DNA of 64,000 bases. Origin: Symmachiella dynata (GTDB lineage: Bacteria > Planctomycetota > Planctomycetia > Planctomycetales > Planctomycetaceae). Under the pieces are notes generated by a model. The model had not been told where the DNA came from. It was given only the letters and a program-made list of their open reading frames with translations, and searched no databases. Shown here piece by piece: positions 15,691-24,683 of this stretch. Each line of letters begins with the position of its first letter. The first letter of the stretch is position 1. The stretch covers positions 4,269,001-4,333,000 of the forward strand of contig NZ_CP036276.1 of assembly GCF_007747995.1 (NCBI RefSeq). The letters are read 5' to 3'. Position numbers and translations under genes: made by a program.

Positions 15691-17994
15691 TTGACGATGT
15701 TTTTATTCGGCAATAAGCGCGCGCGGACGCAAAAGTCAGCGGAATTGCGATCGGTGTCTTGGCTGCATAGCTTTTCCAACCGCTATGTCGTGGCCAAACT
15801 CGTCGCCTGTTTCGTGGCGCTGCTGGTATTGATGGTTGCTGTCAAAGCTTGGGAGACGCCGTTTCCCTATCGCTTGGGCCAGCGGCCTGCTGTCGGTGTG
15901 ATTGCGCAGACGGACTTTAGAAAGGTCAATCCCTCAGCAACGCGTCGCGCCAAAGAAGAGGCAGCCGACGCGGTTCCCTACGTGTTCGTCAGCGATTCCG
16001 CTCCCCTGCGCGAACTGCCTAGCCAACTGCGTGCCCAACTGCGGCAACTCGCCGAAGCCCCCTCGGTCGAGGCGACGACGCCGGAATTGCGTTCGGCATT
16101 TCAATTGGTCATCCCGGAAGGGACTGCCGAAGCCGATATTCCCGCACAGCAAGAGCTACTGGTCGAGCGTTTTGGGCGTTTGAAAAATGCAGTCGCCACG
16201 GCCGAAAGCCTCAACATTCTGATCAGTGAATTCGCGGAATTTCTGTTGCCGCTGGAAGACTCCGGCCTACTTGTCGGCAGCTTGCCCGACGATGTTCCCG
16301 CGCCTAGTGACCGGATTACGATTATCTTTCCCAACCACACCCGCCGCGACGTTGAAGTGGCGGCGATTGAGTTGCGCGCCGTATTGGCAACCGACGGTAG
16401 CCTGGGCAGTCGCTGGTCGCATTTTCCCGCGCTCGTTCCATTACGTGAAATGCTGTCCAATTGGATCCGCAGCCGTCCTCCTGCGGCCCTGCAATTCATC
16501 AGATACGACCCGGACTTGACGCGCGAAGCAAAAAGAAAACGACAAGAGGAAACGCTGGATGTTTTCGACCCCTATATCAAAGGTCGCGAATTGGTCTTGC
16601 CCGGTGACGTGATCGATGAAGAAAAACTAAGCCTATTGCAAACGGAAAACGCTGCACTAGAAGCACAGGCGACTGTGAGCGACCGTGGAATTCGTATTGC
16701 GACCGTGATTGCCTTGTTGTTGGTTGTGGGGGGGCTCAACGGCTACTACTTGGCCAAAAACGAACCGGTTTTGGTCGGGAGTCTGGGCCGGTTGAGCGTC
16801 TACTTGGCACTGATTGTCGGGACAATTGCCGCTTCGCGTTTGTTGTCGTTCGATCCGTGGCGCATGCAAGTCGTACCGTTGCTGGCTGCCGTGATGATCT
16901 TGGCAATCGCATATAACCAAGTGCTCGCGATTATTACAGCGTTTTCGCTGGGACTGATCCTCACACTGTCCACCGGAGCGGGTGTGGATCAATTTGTGAT
17001 CTTCACCAGCGTCTGTGCGGTGTCGGTCATCTTGTTGCCGAGCGTTAACTCACGCTCCACGTTGATTATCGTTGGCTTGTGGGCCGGGATCACCTATCTG
17101 TTGGTATCGACCGGCATGGGGGTTTTGAGCAACCATCTCGCGACCAATCCGTGGATGGAATCGGAATTCTGGTGGGATGGCCTGCGTGGGTTCGCTTGGT
17201 GCTTGGTCGCCGGTTTTCTCGTCGCAGGAAGCCTGCCGTTTATTGAATCGATGTTTGGCATTGTCACCAACATTAGTTTGCTGGAATTAAGCGACGTATC
17301 GCACCCACTGTTGCAAGAATTAGTCCGCCGTGCCCCGGGGACCTACAACCATTCGATTTCCGTGGCGACGATCGGTGAAACGGCCGCTGAAAGTATTGGA
17401 GCCAACGGACGCTTGGTGCGGGTGGGTGCCTATTTCCACGATGTGGGGAAAATGCTCAAACCGCAATATTTCATCGAGAACATGATGCTGGGTGCGGAAT
17501 CACGGCACGATCATCTGGCCCCGGCGATGAGCACGTTGATCATCATCGGCCATGTGAAGGACGGGGTTGATTTGGCTCGGCAACACAATTTGCCCAAATC
17601 GTTGATTGATTTCATCGAGCAACATCACGGCACGACGTTGGTGGAATATTTTTATCGCGCAGCGACCAAACAAGCGGGGGAACATCCCGAAAATAAAACA
17701 GAAGTGGAAGAGTCCTCGTTTCGTTATCCCGGCCCCAAACCTCAGTCGCGTGAATTGGGAGTGATGATGCTCTCCGATGCTGTGGAAAGCGCCAGCCGGA
17801 CACTCAGCGAACCGACACCGGCCCGCATCGAAAGCTTGGTTCACGACATCACGATGAAGCGTCTCTTGGACGGGCAATTCGAGGAATGTGGGCTGACGTT
17901 GAGCGAAATCAATCGTATTGAAGAATCATTGGTAAAATCACTCACGGCCATCTATCATGGCCGCATCAAATACCCCGAACAGAAGACTGCATAA
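15691..17994 (+). CDS. pgpH: 7TMR-HD family membrane phosphohydrolase (PgpH-like)
   Basis: A 767-residue membrane protein with one N-terminal membrane anchor (about 30-55), an extracytoplasmic 7TMR-HDED domain (about 60-320), seven hydrophobic spans (about 328-530) and a C-terminal cytoplasmic HD domain. The metal motif His583-Asp584 is in AYFHDVGKMLKPQYF, with HHGTTLVEYFY and the late motif following. PgpH proteins of this build hydrolyse cyclic di-AMP. A TTG at 15691 has AAAGG 8 bases upstream; an ATG at 15697 is an alternative. It ends at the base before the ybeY start codon, so the two are probably translationally coupled. Confidence 0.93.
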   Translation: MTMFLFGNKRARTQKSAELRSVSWLHSFSNRYVVAKLVACFVALLVLMVAVKAWETPFPYRLGQRPAVGVIAQTDFRKVNPSATRRAKEEAADAVPYVFVSDSAPLRELPSQLRAQLRQLAEAPSVEATTPELRSAFQLVIPEGTAEADIPAQQELLVERFGRLKNAVATAESLNILISEFAEFLLPLEDSGLLVGSLPDDVPAPSDRITIIFPNHTRRDVEVAAIELRAVLATDGSLGSRWSHFPALVPLREMLSNWIRSRPPAALQFIRYDPDLTREAKRKRQEETLDVFDPYIKGRELVLPGDVIDEEKLSLLQTENAALEAQATVSDRGIRIATVIALLLVVGGLNGYYLAKNEPVLVGSLGRLSVYLALIVGTIAASRLLSFDPWRMQVVPLLAAVMILAIAYNQVLAIITAFSLGLILTLSTGAGVDQFVIFTSVCAVSVILLPSVNSRSTLIIVGLWAGITYLLVSTGMGVLSNHLATNPWMESEFWWDGLRGFAWCLVAGFLVAGSLPFIESMFGIVTNISLLELSDVSHPLLQELVRRAPGTYNHSISVATIGETAAESIGANGRLVRVGAYFHDVGKMLKPQYFIENMMLGAESRHDHLAPAMSTLIIIGHVKDGVDLARQHNLPKSLIDFIEQHHGTTLVEYFYRAATKQAGEHPENKTEVEESSFRYPGPKPQSRELGVMMLSDAVESASRTLSEPTPARIESLVHDITMKRLLDGQFEECGLTLSEINRIEESLVKSLTAIYHGRIKYPEQKTA

Positions 17995-18522
17995 TTGTCT
18001 GCTTACGAAAATCCCGCCTACGAAATTGATGTCGCCAACTCCCAAAGTTGTTGGACGGTCGACGAGGAGTTCCTTCGAGAAGCCGTGCAAAGAACGTTGG
18101 CATTGGAAGAAGTCCGCGCCGCCGAGATTAGCGTTGCTGTCATCGACAATGACAAAATCCAAGAACTGAACCGGCAATTCCTAGAACACGACTATGCCAC
18201 CGACGTGTTGAGTTTTCTACTGGAGTGCGACGGTGAGTTGGCCGACGATGGCACGACTGCCCCTCCGCTGGGACGGGGTAAAACCCTCAGCGGCGAGGTG
18301 ATCATTAGTGCCGAGATGGCCGCCGACCGCGCTGCGGAGTTTGGCTGGGAAGCGGACAAAGAGTTGTTGCTGTATCTCGTCCATGGATTGCTACACCTTT
18401 GTGGCTATGATGATCACACCGACGAGCAACGGACGCTCATGCGGTCACGGGAGCGTGCGGTGCTTAGCCAATGGAACATCGTACCCCGCGACGAGGTCGA
18501 TTTATCGAGGAGCGATTCTTGA
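17995..18522 (+). CDS. ybeY: Endoribonuclease YbeY / rRNA maturation factor
   Basis: A 175-residue single-domain metalloprotein for 16S rRNA 3'-end maturation and ribosome quality control. The zinc-binding signature is HGLLHLCGYDDH at 130-141 (His130, His134, His141). Earlier conserved parts are ISVAVIDNDKIQELNRQFL and YATDVLSFLLE (TDVLSF). The start is a TTG touching the upstream TAA (TAATTG); there is no other good start before the conserved region. The short insert ELADDGTTAPPLGRGKTL before GEVIIS is a modest family variation. The gene sits between the PgpH-like gene and a CorC/HlyC gene, the classic ybeZ-ybeY-ybeX neighbourhood. Confidence 0.94.
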   Translation: MSAYENPAYEIDVANSQSCWTVDEEFLREAVQRTLALEEVRAAEISVAVIDNDKIQELNRQFLEHDYATDVLSFLLECDGELADDGTTAPPLGRGKTLSGEVIISAEMAADRAAEFGWEADKELLLYLVHGLLHLCGYDDHTDEQRTLMRSRERAVLSQWNIVPRDEVDLSRSDS

Positions 18523-18574
18523 TCCAGTTGTGTTTGCGAAATCACCTTCCGGAAACATGCGAGGCGCATAAAGT

Positions 18575-19864
18575 ATGATTCCGCTGCTGTTCACGGGAAT
18601 TTCGATCGCGCTCTTATTTTTCAGCGCATTGGCAGCTTATAGCTTTTCCGATTTTTCCCGCCGCCGGTTAGAAGAAATCTGCCGTCGCCGCGGTCTAAAC
18701 GACCGGTTCGGCATGATCCTCCGCCATTACGAGCAAGCCGTATTGGGCTGGCAGTTGGTCTCGCTGCTCAGTTTTGTCGCTGCGCTGATCAGCGGCGCCC
18801 GAAGTTGCGGGTTTTCGCTTTCCGACACAGGTGACTGGACTCTCGCCGATGTCGGGAGTGCTGTACTGCTGGGCGGTACGTTGTTCTTCTCAGCCGTAAT
18901 CTTCCCCTGGGCGATATCGCGCGTGGCGGGTGAGTCGTTCATCTGTTTCACGTGGTCTATGACGCGTGGACTGCTGTTGCTTTTCAAACCCGTTATTTGG
19001 CTGACCGGCTGGGTCGATACGATCGTGCACCGGTTGGCGGGGCGGCAGGAACCGGAAAACGGCGATGCGACGAACATCACCGAAGAGATTCTAACGGTCG
19101 TCGACGAAGGGCAGCGCGAAGGAGTCTTGGAGTTAGAAGCCGGGACGATGATCCATCGCGTGATGGAGTTGCAAGAAGCGGATGTCGCCGACATCATGGT
19201 TCCGCGCACCGACATGACCTGCATTCACGTGGAGTCTCCACTGCAAGCTGCGCGGGAAAAACTGCTCGAAGCGGGACATTCCCGCGTGCCGATTATCGGA
19301 GAAAGTCCCGACGATATTATTGGTGTGCTGTATGCCAAGGATCTACTCAACTTTCTGAATTCTGACGGCAACTCAACGGCCGAATTACGAGACATCGTGC
19401 GGCAGCCGTTTTATGTTCCCGAAAGCACCGGCATCGACACACTATTGCAAATGATGAAAACCCAACGGGTGCATTTGGCGATCGTGCTGGATGAATATGG
19501 CGGCGTCGCTGGTTTGGCCACCATGGAGGATATTCTGGAAGAGATCGTCGGCGAAATCGTCGATGAGTTCGACAGCGCGGAAACCGAGCCGTTTCGCCAG
19601 ATTTCTGAGGCGGTCACCGAAGTCGACGCTCGCGTACATGTTGATGATGTCAATGAGCGGTTGAAGCTCGCCCTGCCCGATGATCGCGATTACGACACGA
19701 TCGGCGGCTTCGCATTCTCCGTGCTGGGGCACATTCCCACCGCCGGCGAATCATTCGCGTGGGAACAGGCGCAGTTCACGATTCTGGAAGCGGACAAACG
19801 CAAAATTGTCCGACTACAGATTGAAATCGAACCATCCGTCGCCGCTGAGGCAGACGCCGGCTGA
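18575..19864 (+). CDS. CorC/HlyC family protein with CBS pair
   Basis: A 429-residue membrane protein of the HlyC/CorC (CNNM-like) family. Three to four hydrophobic spans occupy residues 1-150 (IPLLFTGISIALLFFSALAA, LVSLLSFVAALISGA, LLGGTLFFSAVIFPWAI, then LLLLFKPVIWL). A CBS pair follows from about 195 (VADIMVPRTDMTCIHVESPL, then HLAIVLDEYGGVAGLATMED at about 300), and a C-terminal CorC_HlyC domain ends the protein (DARVHVDDVNERLKLALPD, YDTIGGFAFSVLGHIPTAGE). Family members are linked to magnesium/cobalt or sodium export; the E. coli YbeX homologue sits next to ybeY as here. It converges on dusB with a 32-bp gap. Confidence 0.9.
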   Translation: MIPLLFTGISIALLFFSALAAYSFSDFSRRRLEEICRRRGLNDRFGMILRHYEQAVLGWQLVSLLSFVAALISGARSCGFSLSDTGDWTLADVGSAVLLGGTLFFSAVIFPWAISRVAGESFICFTWSMTRGLLLLFKPVIWLTGWVDTIVHRLAGRQEPENGDATNITEEILTVVDEGQREGVLELEAGTMIHRVMELQEADVADIMVPRTDMTCIHVESPLQAAREKLLEAGHSRVPIIGESPDDIIGVLYAKDLLNFLNSDGNSTAELRDIVRQPFYVPESTGIDTLLQMMKTQRVHLAIVLDEYGGVAGLATMEDILEEIVGEIVDEFDSAETEPFRQISEAVTEVDARVHVDDVNERLKLALPDDRDYDTIGGFAFSVLGHIPTAGESFAWEQAQFTILEADKRKIVRLQIEIEPSVAAEADAG

Positions 19865-19896
19865 TCGCTCCATCCCCTGCCCTTGCTGCCGTCCCG

Positions 19897-20985
19897 CTAC
19901 CAATTCGCAATGGGCCCGCTAGGGACGGGAATGTGGTACGCGGGAAGTTCGCCGGTTTTTGTCCCAACCGCCGGCCCCGCTTCAGAAATACGATCCAAAG
20001 CCGCCTGCAGTGCTTCCCCGGTACGGGCTTGTTGGAAATCGTTGCGCAGCACCGCTCGTACGTTCATTGATTTTAAATACCAATGCCCCATTTTCCGAAA
20101 CGATGAAATCGCTCGTTCCAAACCACGCTGCTCGACAAGATAACCGAACTGCCGTTTGAGCAATTGCATACGGTCTTCGAAGTTGCCGGCAGGCGCGTAT
20201 TGCCCGGTCTGTTCCCATTGGACCAATTGTCGAAAGATCCAAGGATTGGCCAACGCGCCGCGCCCGACCGAAATGGCATCGCAGCCGGTCTCGTCGAACA
20301 TTGTCGCCGCATCGGCCACATTTCGAATGTCTCCGTTCCCAACCACCGGAATCGATTGCACGGCTTCGACTACCTGCCGAATCCCCTCGCGGCTGACTTG
20401 GCCGCTGAAACCTTGTTCCCGCGTGCGTCCATGGATTGCAATGGCGACCACGCCCACCTGTTCGAAAGCGCGGGCAAACTCCGGAGCGGTGATGCTTTGG
20501 TCATCCCAGCCCAGCCGCATCTTGACCGATACGGGAATCGCGACCGATTTGACGACGGCTTCGACCAGTTGCACGGTTTCATCGGCCTGTCGCATCATGG
20601 CCGAACCGGCGCCCCCTTTGGTGATCCGATGCACCGGGCAGCCCATGTTGATGTCAATCGAATCGACACCGCGGGCTTCGAGAAACTGCGCTGCTTCTGT
20701 CATGGCAGGAATCTCGCTGCCGAAGATTTGCACGGCAAACGGCGAATCCTCTTCGCAGGTCGCGATCAGGTCGCGCGTTTTGGCATTCCCGGCCAACAAG
20801 CCCCGCGCATTGACCAAATCGGTCGTCCCCAAACCAAGGCCGCCGATTTCTCGCACAATGCGACGAAACGGCAGATTGGTATAACCGGCCAAGGGAGACA
20901 GCAAAAACCGCGACGGCAATTCCAAATCACCGTACTTCAGCGGGGGACGCGTCGGTGGCTGGGGATGAGTGAATGTCTGTGGCAT
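19897..20985 (-). CDS. dusB: tRNA-dihydrouridine synthase
   Basis: A 362-residue FMN-dependent TIM-barrel enzyme that reduces uridine to dihydrouridine in tRNA. Key parts are FLLSPLAGYTNLPFRRI near the start, the catalytic cysteine Cys116 in DINMGCPVHRITKGGAGSAM, VSVKMRLGWD, AIAIHGRTREQGFSG, and the FMN-phosphate loop VVGNGDIRN with DAISVGRGALANPWIF. The DusB class is the best fit. The ATG at 20985 (MPQTFTHPQPP) is preferred; an in-frame start at 21069 would overlap the stop of the helicase gene. It lies on the same strand directly downstream of that helicase. Confidence 0.93.
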   Translation of the reverse strand: MPQTFTHPQPPTRPPLKYGDLELPSRFLLSPLAGYTNLPFRRIVREIGGLGLGTTDLVNARGLLAGNAKTRDLIATCEEDSPFAVQIFGSEIPAMTEAAQFLEARGVDSIDINMGCPVHRITKGGAGSAMMRQADETVQLVEAVVKSVAIPVSVKMRLGWDDQSITAPEFARAFEQVGVVAIAIHGRTREQGFSGQVSREGIRQVVEAVQSIPVVGNGDIRNVADAATMFDETGCDAISVGRGALANPWIFRQLVQWEQTGQYAPAGNFEDRMQLLKRQFGYLVEQRGLERAISSFRKMGHWYLKSMNVRAVLRNDFQQARTGEALQAALDRISEAGPAVGTKTGELPAYHIPVPSGPIANW

Positions 20986-21068
20986 GATCCAGGAAAACAC
21001 CTCGAAACCGAGCAGTCCGACACGAACGCCCGCAAGGCAATCGACATCCTGAACGGATGCCGACCGCA

Positions 21069-24000
21069 CTACGACAACAGCATTGTCAGATCTTCGACTG
21101 TCAATGTCTTGATGATGTTATTATCCGCTTGCAAAATGGCGTCGGCCAAATCTCGTTTCTTGCTCTGCAGTTCGGCAATCTTTTCTTCGACCGTATCACG
21201 GCAAATCAACCGGTAAGCAAACACCTGTTTGGTTTGGCCGATTCGATGCGTCCGGTCAATGGCCTGTGACTCCACGGCGGGATTCCACCAGGGGTCCAAC
21301 AGAAAGACATAGTCAGCCGCTGTGAGGTTCAAACCAAAACCACCCGCTTTGAGGCTGATTAAAAACAGCGGGCAATCGGGGTCGTTCTGGAATCGATCGA
21401 CGCATTTCTGCCGATTGCGTGTTTGCCCATCCAGATATTCGTAGACGACACCACGGCGATCGAGATGGTCGCGCACAATCGAGAGCATGCTCGTGAATTG
21501 CGAAAACACCAGTGCCTTGTGCCCTTCATCCAGCAATTCGTCCAAGTGCAGGAACAACGCATCCAACTTGGCACTGGAATCCTCAACGCGGCCGCGATCA
21601 AGCAGCGCCGGATGGCAGGCGGCCTGCCGCAGTCGCAGCAATGCTTCCAACACGTGCATTTTCGATTTGCCCAGCCCATCCCGCGAGATTGCGCCGAGCA
21701 ACGAGGCACGATAATGCTCACGCAATTCGTCGTACAGTTTGCGTTGCTCGGTGCCCATGTCGCAGTGAATGGTCTGCTCGAATTTGTCCGGCAGTTCCTT
21801 GGCAACTTCTTTCTTCGTGCGCCGCAGGATAAACGGTTTGAGCGCCTGTGACAGTGTTTTGCGTGAGTGGGCGTCTTGGGAATCCGCAGCGTGTAATTTG
21901 AACACAGAGGCCCGGCCTAACATGCCGGGATTGAGGAATTCAAAAATCGACCACAAATCACCAACATGGTTTTCAATCGGAGTACCACTCAGAGCCAACC
22001 GTTGATGTGCCCGCAACAGTCGCGATGCTTTGGCAATTTGCGACCCGGCATTCTTAATGGCTTGGGCTTCATCCAGGACAACATAGTCGAACTGAACGTC
22101 TTTCAATTCCAAAATATCGCGACGGAGCGTGCCATAAGTCGTCAGGATCAAATCAGTTTCCGCGAATTTTTCTCGCTGTTCGGCCCGTTCCAGTCCAACA
22201 TATTCGATGATGGACAAATCGGGAGTAAACCGCTTGGCCTCTTCTTTCCAGTTGAAAATCAGCGATTTGGGGACGACCACCAACGAAGGCAGCGGCCCGT
22301 GTGGACTCAGCCGCTTGCGGTCCTGCAGTAGCGCGAGAAACTGAATCGTTTTTCCCAAACCCATGTCGTCCGCAAGACAGCCGCCGAATGAAAACTCTTG
22401 CAGAAAGCGGAGCCAACCCAATCCTTCGCGTTGATAGGACCGCAATTCGCCTTTAAAGCCATCCGGTTCATTGATGTCATCAATGCCGGAAAAATCTCGC
22501 AACTGCGTGCGCATGTCGTCGAATTTTTGGTCGAATTTGAAATCGTCCTGAGCTGACAACAACGCATCGAGCAAGCCGACTTGGTTTTGCGAAAAGCGAA
22601 CGTGATCCTCTTCCGCTGTTCCCAAACCGGCCAGCAAACCGTATTGAGCGATCCATTCCTCCGGCAAGATCCCTAGCGAACCGTCATCTAAACGCACGGT
22701 GCTGTCGCCGCGGGATAAGGCCGATAAGAGATCCGGAAAATCGATGCTGCGTCCATCAAAGTCGACATCCGCGTGCAATTCAAACCAGTCGATGCCCGAC
22801 TTGATCTGAAAGCCCATATGCAGTGGTTGGTGAATGCGACTGCCGTCCGCTTCGACAATCCAACCTTCACCGACCAACGAACGGACGCCAGGGCCAAGGT
22901 TGCGGGCGTTGATTTCCACATCGGCGTTGCGCCGCCGATGGTCCAGTAGCCGCTGAAAACCGTTTTCGCTCAGCAACTTCCAGTCGCGTTCCTCAACCGC
23001 TCGATCGCGGGGAATACACCGCCGCTCGCTGCGTTGCACAACCGCCCCTTGCGGACTGGTCGCGCGGATATTTGTTCCGTCGTAATTGAAAAACACTTCC
23101 CCTTGCAACTTACGCGATTGCCACTTCAAGCCCCGCGGGGAGCGGAGAATTAATCGCGGTTTGGGGGTACAGCGGACCTCTTCCAACTGCAATGCCTCGG
23201 GAAGAATCATCTTGGGTAGCAGCGGCATATCGAACAGTCGATCGACCAGTTCGTTCTCTTCACCGTTGGGAACTGAAATGGGATCGCCACCCCGCAGCTG
23301 TCGAGCCCATTCAAAAACGCCGTAGTCCCGGAATTGACTGATGTGCGTCTCCGTGAAGATATATCCCCCCGGCACGATCAATTGCGGTTCACGGACTTGC
23401 ATTTCGTCCCCTTCCCGCTGAAACGACCCGTCGACCCGCCATTGGTCGAACTCGTCGTAAAACTTTACGTTGAGGCACAGTTCCCAAGCCGGTTCCTCAT
23501 CCCACGCCAACGGTACAGGATGTTTTTCTGAACCGTGCAAATAGCGCCCATGCCCCGATGCGCAGATCATCGGCAGCACCAACCCGCACAATTCATAAGG
23601 GACCAAATAGCGAAATGATGTCGATTGTGTTTCCGCTTGCCGCGCATGCCAATTTCCGCGGTCCGCCGTGCTGCCTGCCAGATAGGCCAGAATCTTGCGA
23701 TCCTCCTCATCCTCGACGTCGTCGAGTTGGCCGGGACGCAACTTTAAGGGTTTTAGTTTGCCCCATTGGCCGTTGGCACGCCGCTCGCGCTGGGATGTTT
23801 GGATGACCAATTGGTTGGCTTCATCGCTCGCAGCGATGTCGATTTCGAAAAAGATTTCCCGGTCCTTGGCGGAAGTCCCCTGCACCGAGCCGCCCACCTG
23901 CATGGCGTCACTGACGGCTTGCAGTTTCTGCGCCCAGGCCGGCAATTCCTTTTCGACTTTGACCACCGTCTTGGTGCTACGACTCGAACCGGTCCCGTAG

Positions 24001-24380
24001 ACTTCACTATCGTCCCAGTCCTCGTCCCAATCCGCATCGAAACTCAACGAGGGAGAAGGATCGGCAGCAAACGGAGGAATGTGCCCCGGCTTGACCGTTC
24101 CGCCAATTAGCCCCTCGGACTCGACCGCTAGAATGGTCGCCCACAAATGCTTGCAGTGCATCAACGGTTTTTCACCGCTGAAACAAGTGCAATACATCTG
24201 CAGTTCTTCGCCGTTACTGCGATCGATATGCGTTTCAAATCCGACCCCGTCACTCACAACCGCCGAGATGCGGTCCACGGTGACGTGCGTAATTGTGACT
24301 CGTTCCGCCTTGATATAAGCAGCGCCGCGATAACGAATATCGCCACGAAACTTCGGTTCCATCAACGTCGTAATACCCAT
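21069..24380 (-). CDS. SWIM-domain SNF2 family helicase
   Basis: A 1103-residue Swi2/Snf2 DNA-translocase. An N-terminal SWIM zinc finger is seen as C64-x-C66 ... C76-x-H78 (YCTCFSGEKPLMHCKHL). A long middle region (100-620) of beta-rich, charged sequence is typical of bacterial SNF2_Rad54-like proteins. The motor spans about 640-1100: DDMGLGKTIQ with Lys677 of Walker A, VVLDEAQAIKNAGSQ (DEAQ box), LSGTPIENHVGDLWSIFEFL, and the helicase C domain with FSQFTSMLSIVRDHL, LISLKAGGFGLNLTAADYV and DRTHRIGQTKQVFAYRLI. It probably remodels protein-DNA complexes; a specific partner is not known. A smaller SNF2 protein without SWIM is at 44579-46543. Confidence 0.93.
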   Translation of the reverse strand: MGITTLMEPKFRGDIRYRGAAYIKAERVTITHVTVDRISAVVSDGVGFETHIDRSNGEELQMYCTCFSGEKPLMHCKHLWATILAVESEGLIGGTVKPGHIPPFAADPSPSLSFDADWDEDWDDSEVYGTGSSRSTKTVVKVEKELPAWAQKLQAVSDAMQVGGSVQGTSAKDREIFFEIDIAASDEANQLVIQTSQRERRANGQWGKLKPLKLRPGQLDDVEDEEDRKILAYLAGSTADRGNWHARQAETQSTSFRYLVPYELCGLVLPMICASGHGRYLHGSEKHPVPLAWDEEPAWELCLNVKFYDEFDQWRVDGSFQREGDEMQVREPQLIVPGGYIFTETHISQFRDYGVFEWARQLRGGDPISVPNGEENELVDRLFDMPLLPKMILPEALQLEEVRCTPKPRLILRSPRGLKWQSRKLQGEVFFNYDGTNIRATSPQGAVVQRSERRCIPRDRAVEERDWKLLSENGFQRLLDHRRRNADVEINARNLGPGVRSLVGEGWIVEADGSRIHQPLHMGFQIKSGIDWFELHADVDFDGRSIDFPDLLSALSRGDSTVRLDDGSLGILPEEWIAQYGLLAGLGTAEEDHVRFSQNQVGLLDALLSAQDDFKFDQKFDDMRTQLRDFSGIDDINEPDGFKGELRSYQREGLGWLRFLQEFSFGGCLADDMGLGKTIQFLALLQDRKRLSPHGPLPSLVVVPKSLIFNWKEEAKRFTPDLSIIEYVGLERAEQREKFAETDLILTTYGTLRRDILELKDVQFDYVVLDEAQAIKNAGSQIAKASRLLRAHQRLALSGTPIENHVGDLWSIFEFLNPGMLGRASVFKLHAADSQDAHSRKTLSQALKPFILRRTKKEVAKELPDKFEQTIHCDMGTEQRKLYDELREHYRASLLGAISRDGLGKSKMHVLEALLRLRQAACHPALLDRGRVEDSSAKLDALFLHLDELLDEGHKALVFSQFTSMLSIVRDHLDRRGVVYEYLDGQTRNRQKCVDRFQNDPDCPLFLISLKAGGFGLNLTAADYVFLLDPWWNPAVESQAIDRTHRIGQTKQVFAYRLICRDTVEEKIAELQSKKRDLADAILQADNNIIKTLTVEDLTMLLS

Positions 24381-24683
24381 TCCGGCGTGTCAGCCTCCCT
24401 GATAAAGCGCAGACAAATTCGCGAGATTACGGAAAAATCGCGCATCGAGCAATTTTAGGGAACTTGACGCGTTCTGTGAACCGCAGTGCGTGAAGTTTGT
24501 AAAAAGATGCGCGAACTTCCGTGGTTTCACGTCGCCGATTCGTCCACTATTTTTTGCGGTTTCCCTGCTTAGAAAGGGGATTGGCGATGCTCTGGCTTCA
24601 CTCCGCCCCCCCCTTGTCGCCCCCCAGGACAATGCTGAAAAGCGTGTTGCGATGCCCCGAGAGCGGTTGGATCACCGTTACTG
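24381..24683. other. Spacer between helicase and metG
   Basis: About 300 bp upstream of the SNF2 gene and downstream of metG. I see no gene, tRNA or clear terminator; it presumably carries the helicase promoter. Confidence 0.4.

Noticed and set aside
20164-21216. Plus-strand ORF of 350 codons
   Set aside because: It is antisense to dusB, which has clear catalytic motifs, and its product is His/Arg/Gln-rich without a family.
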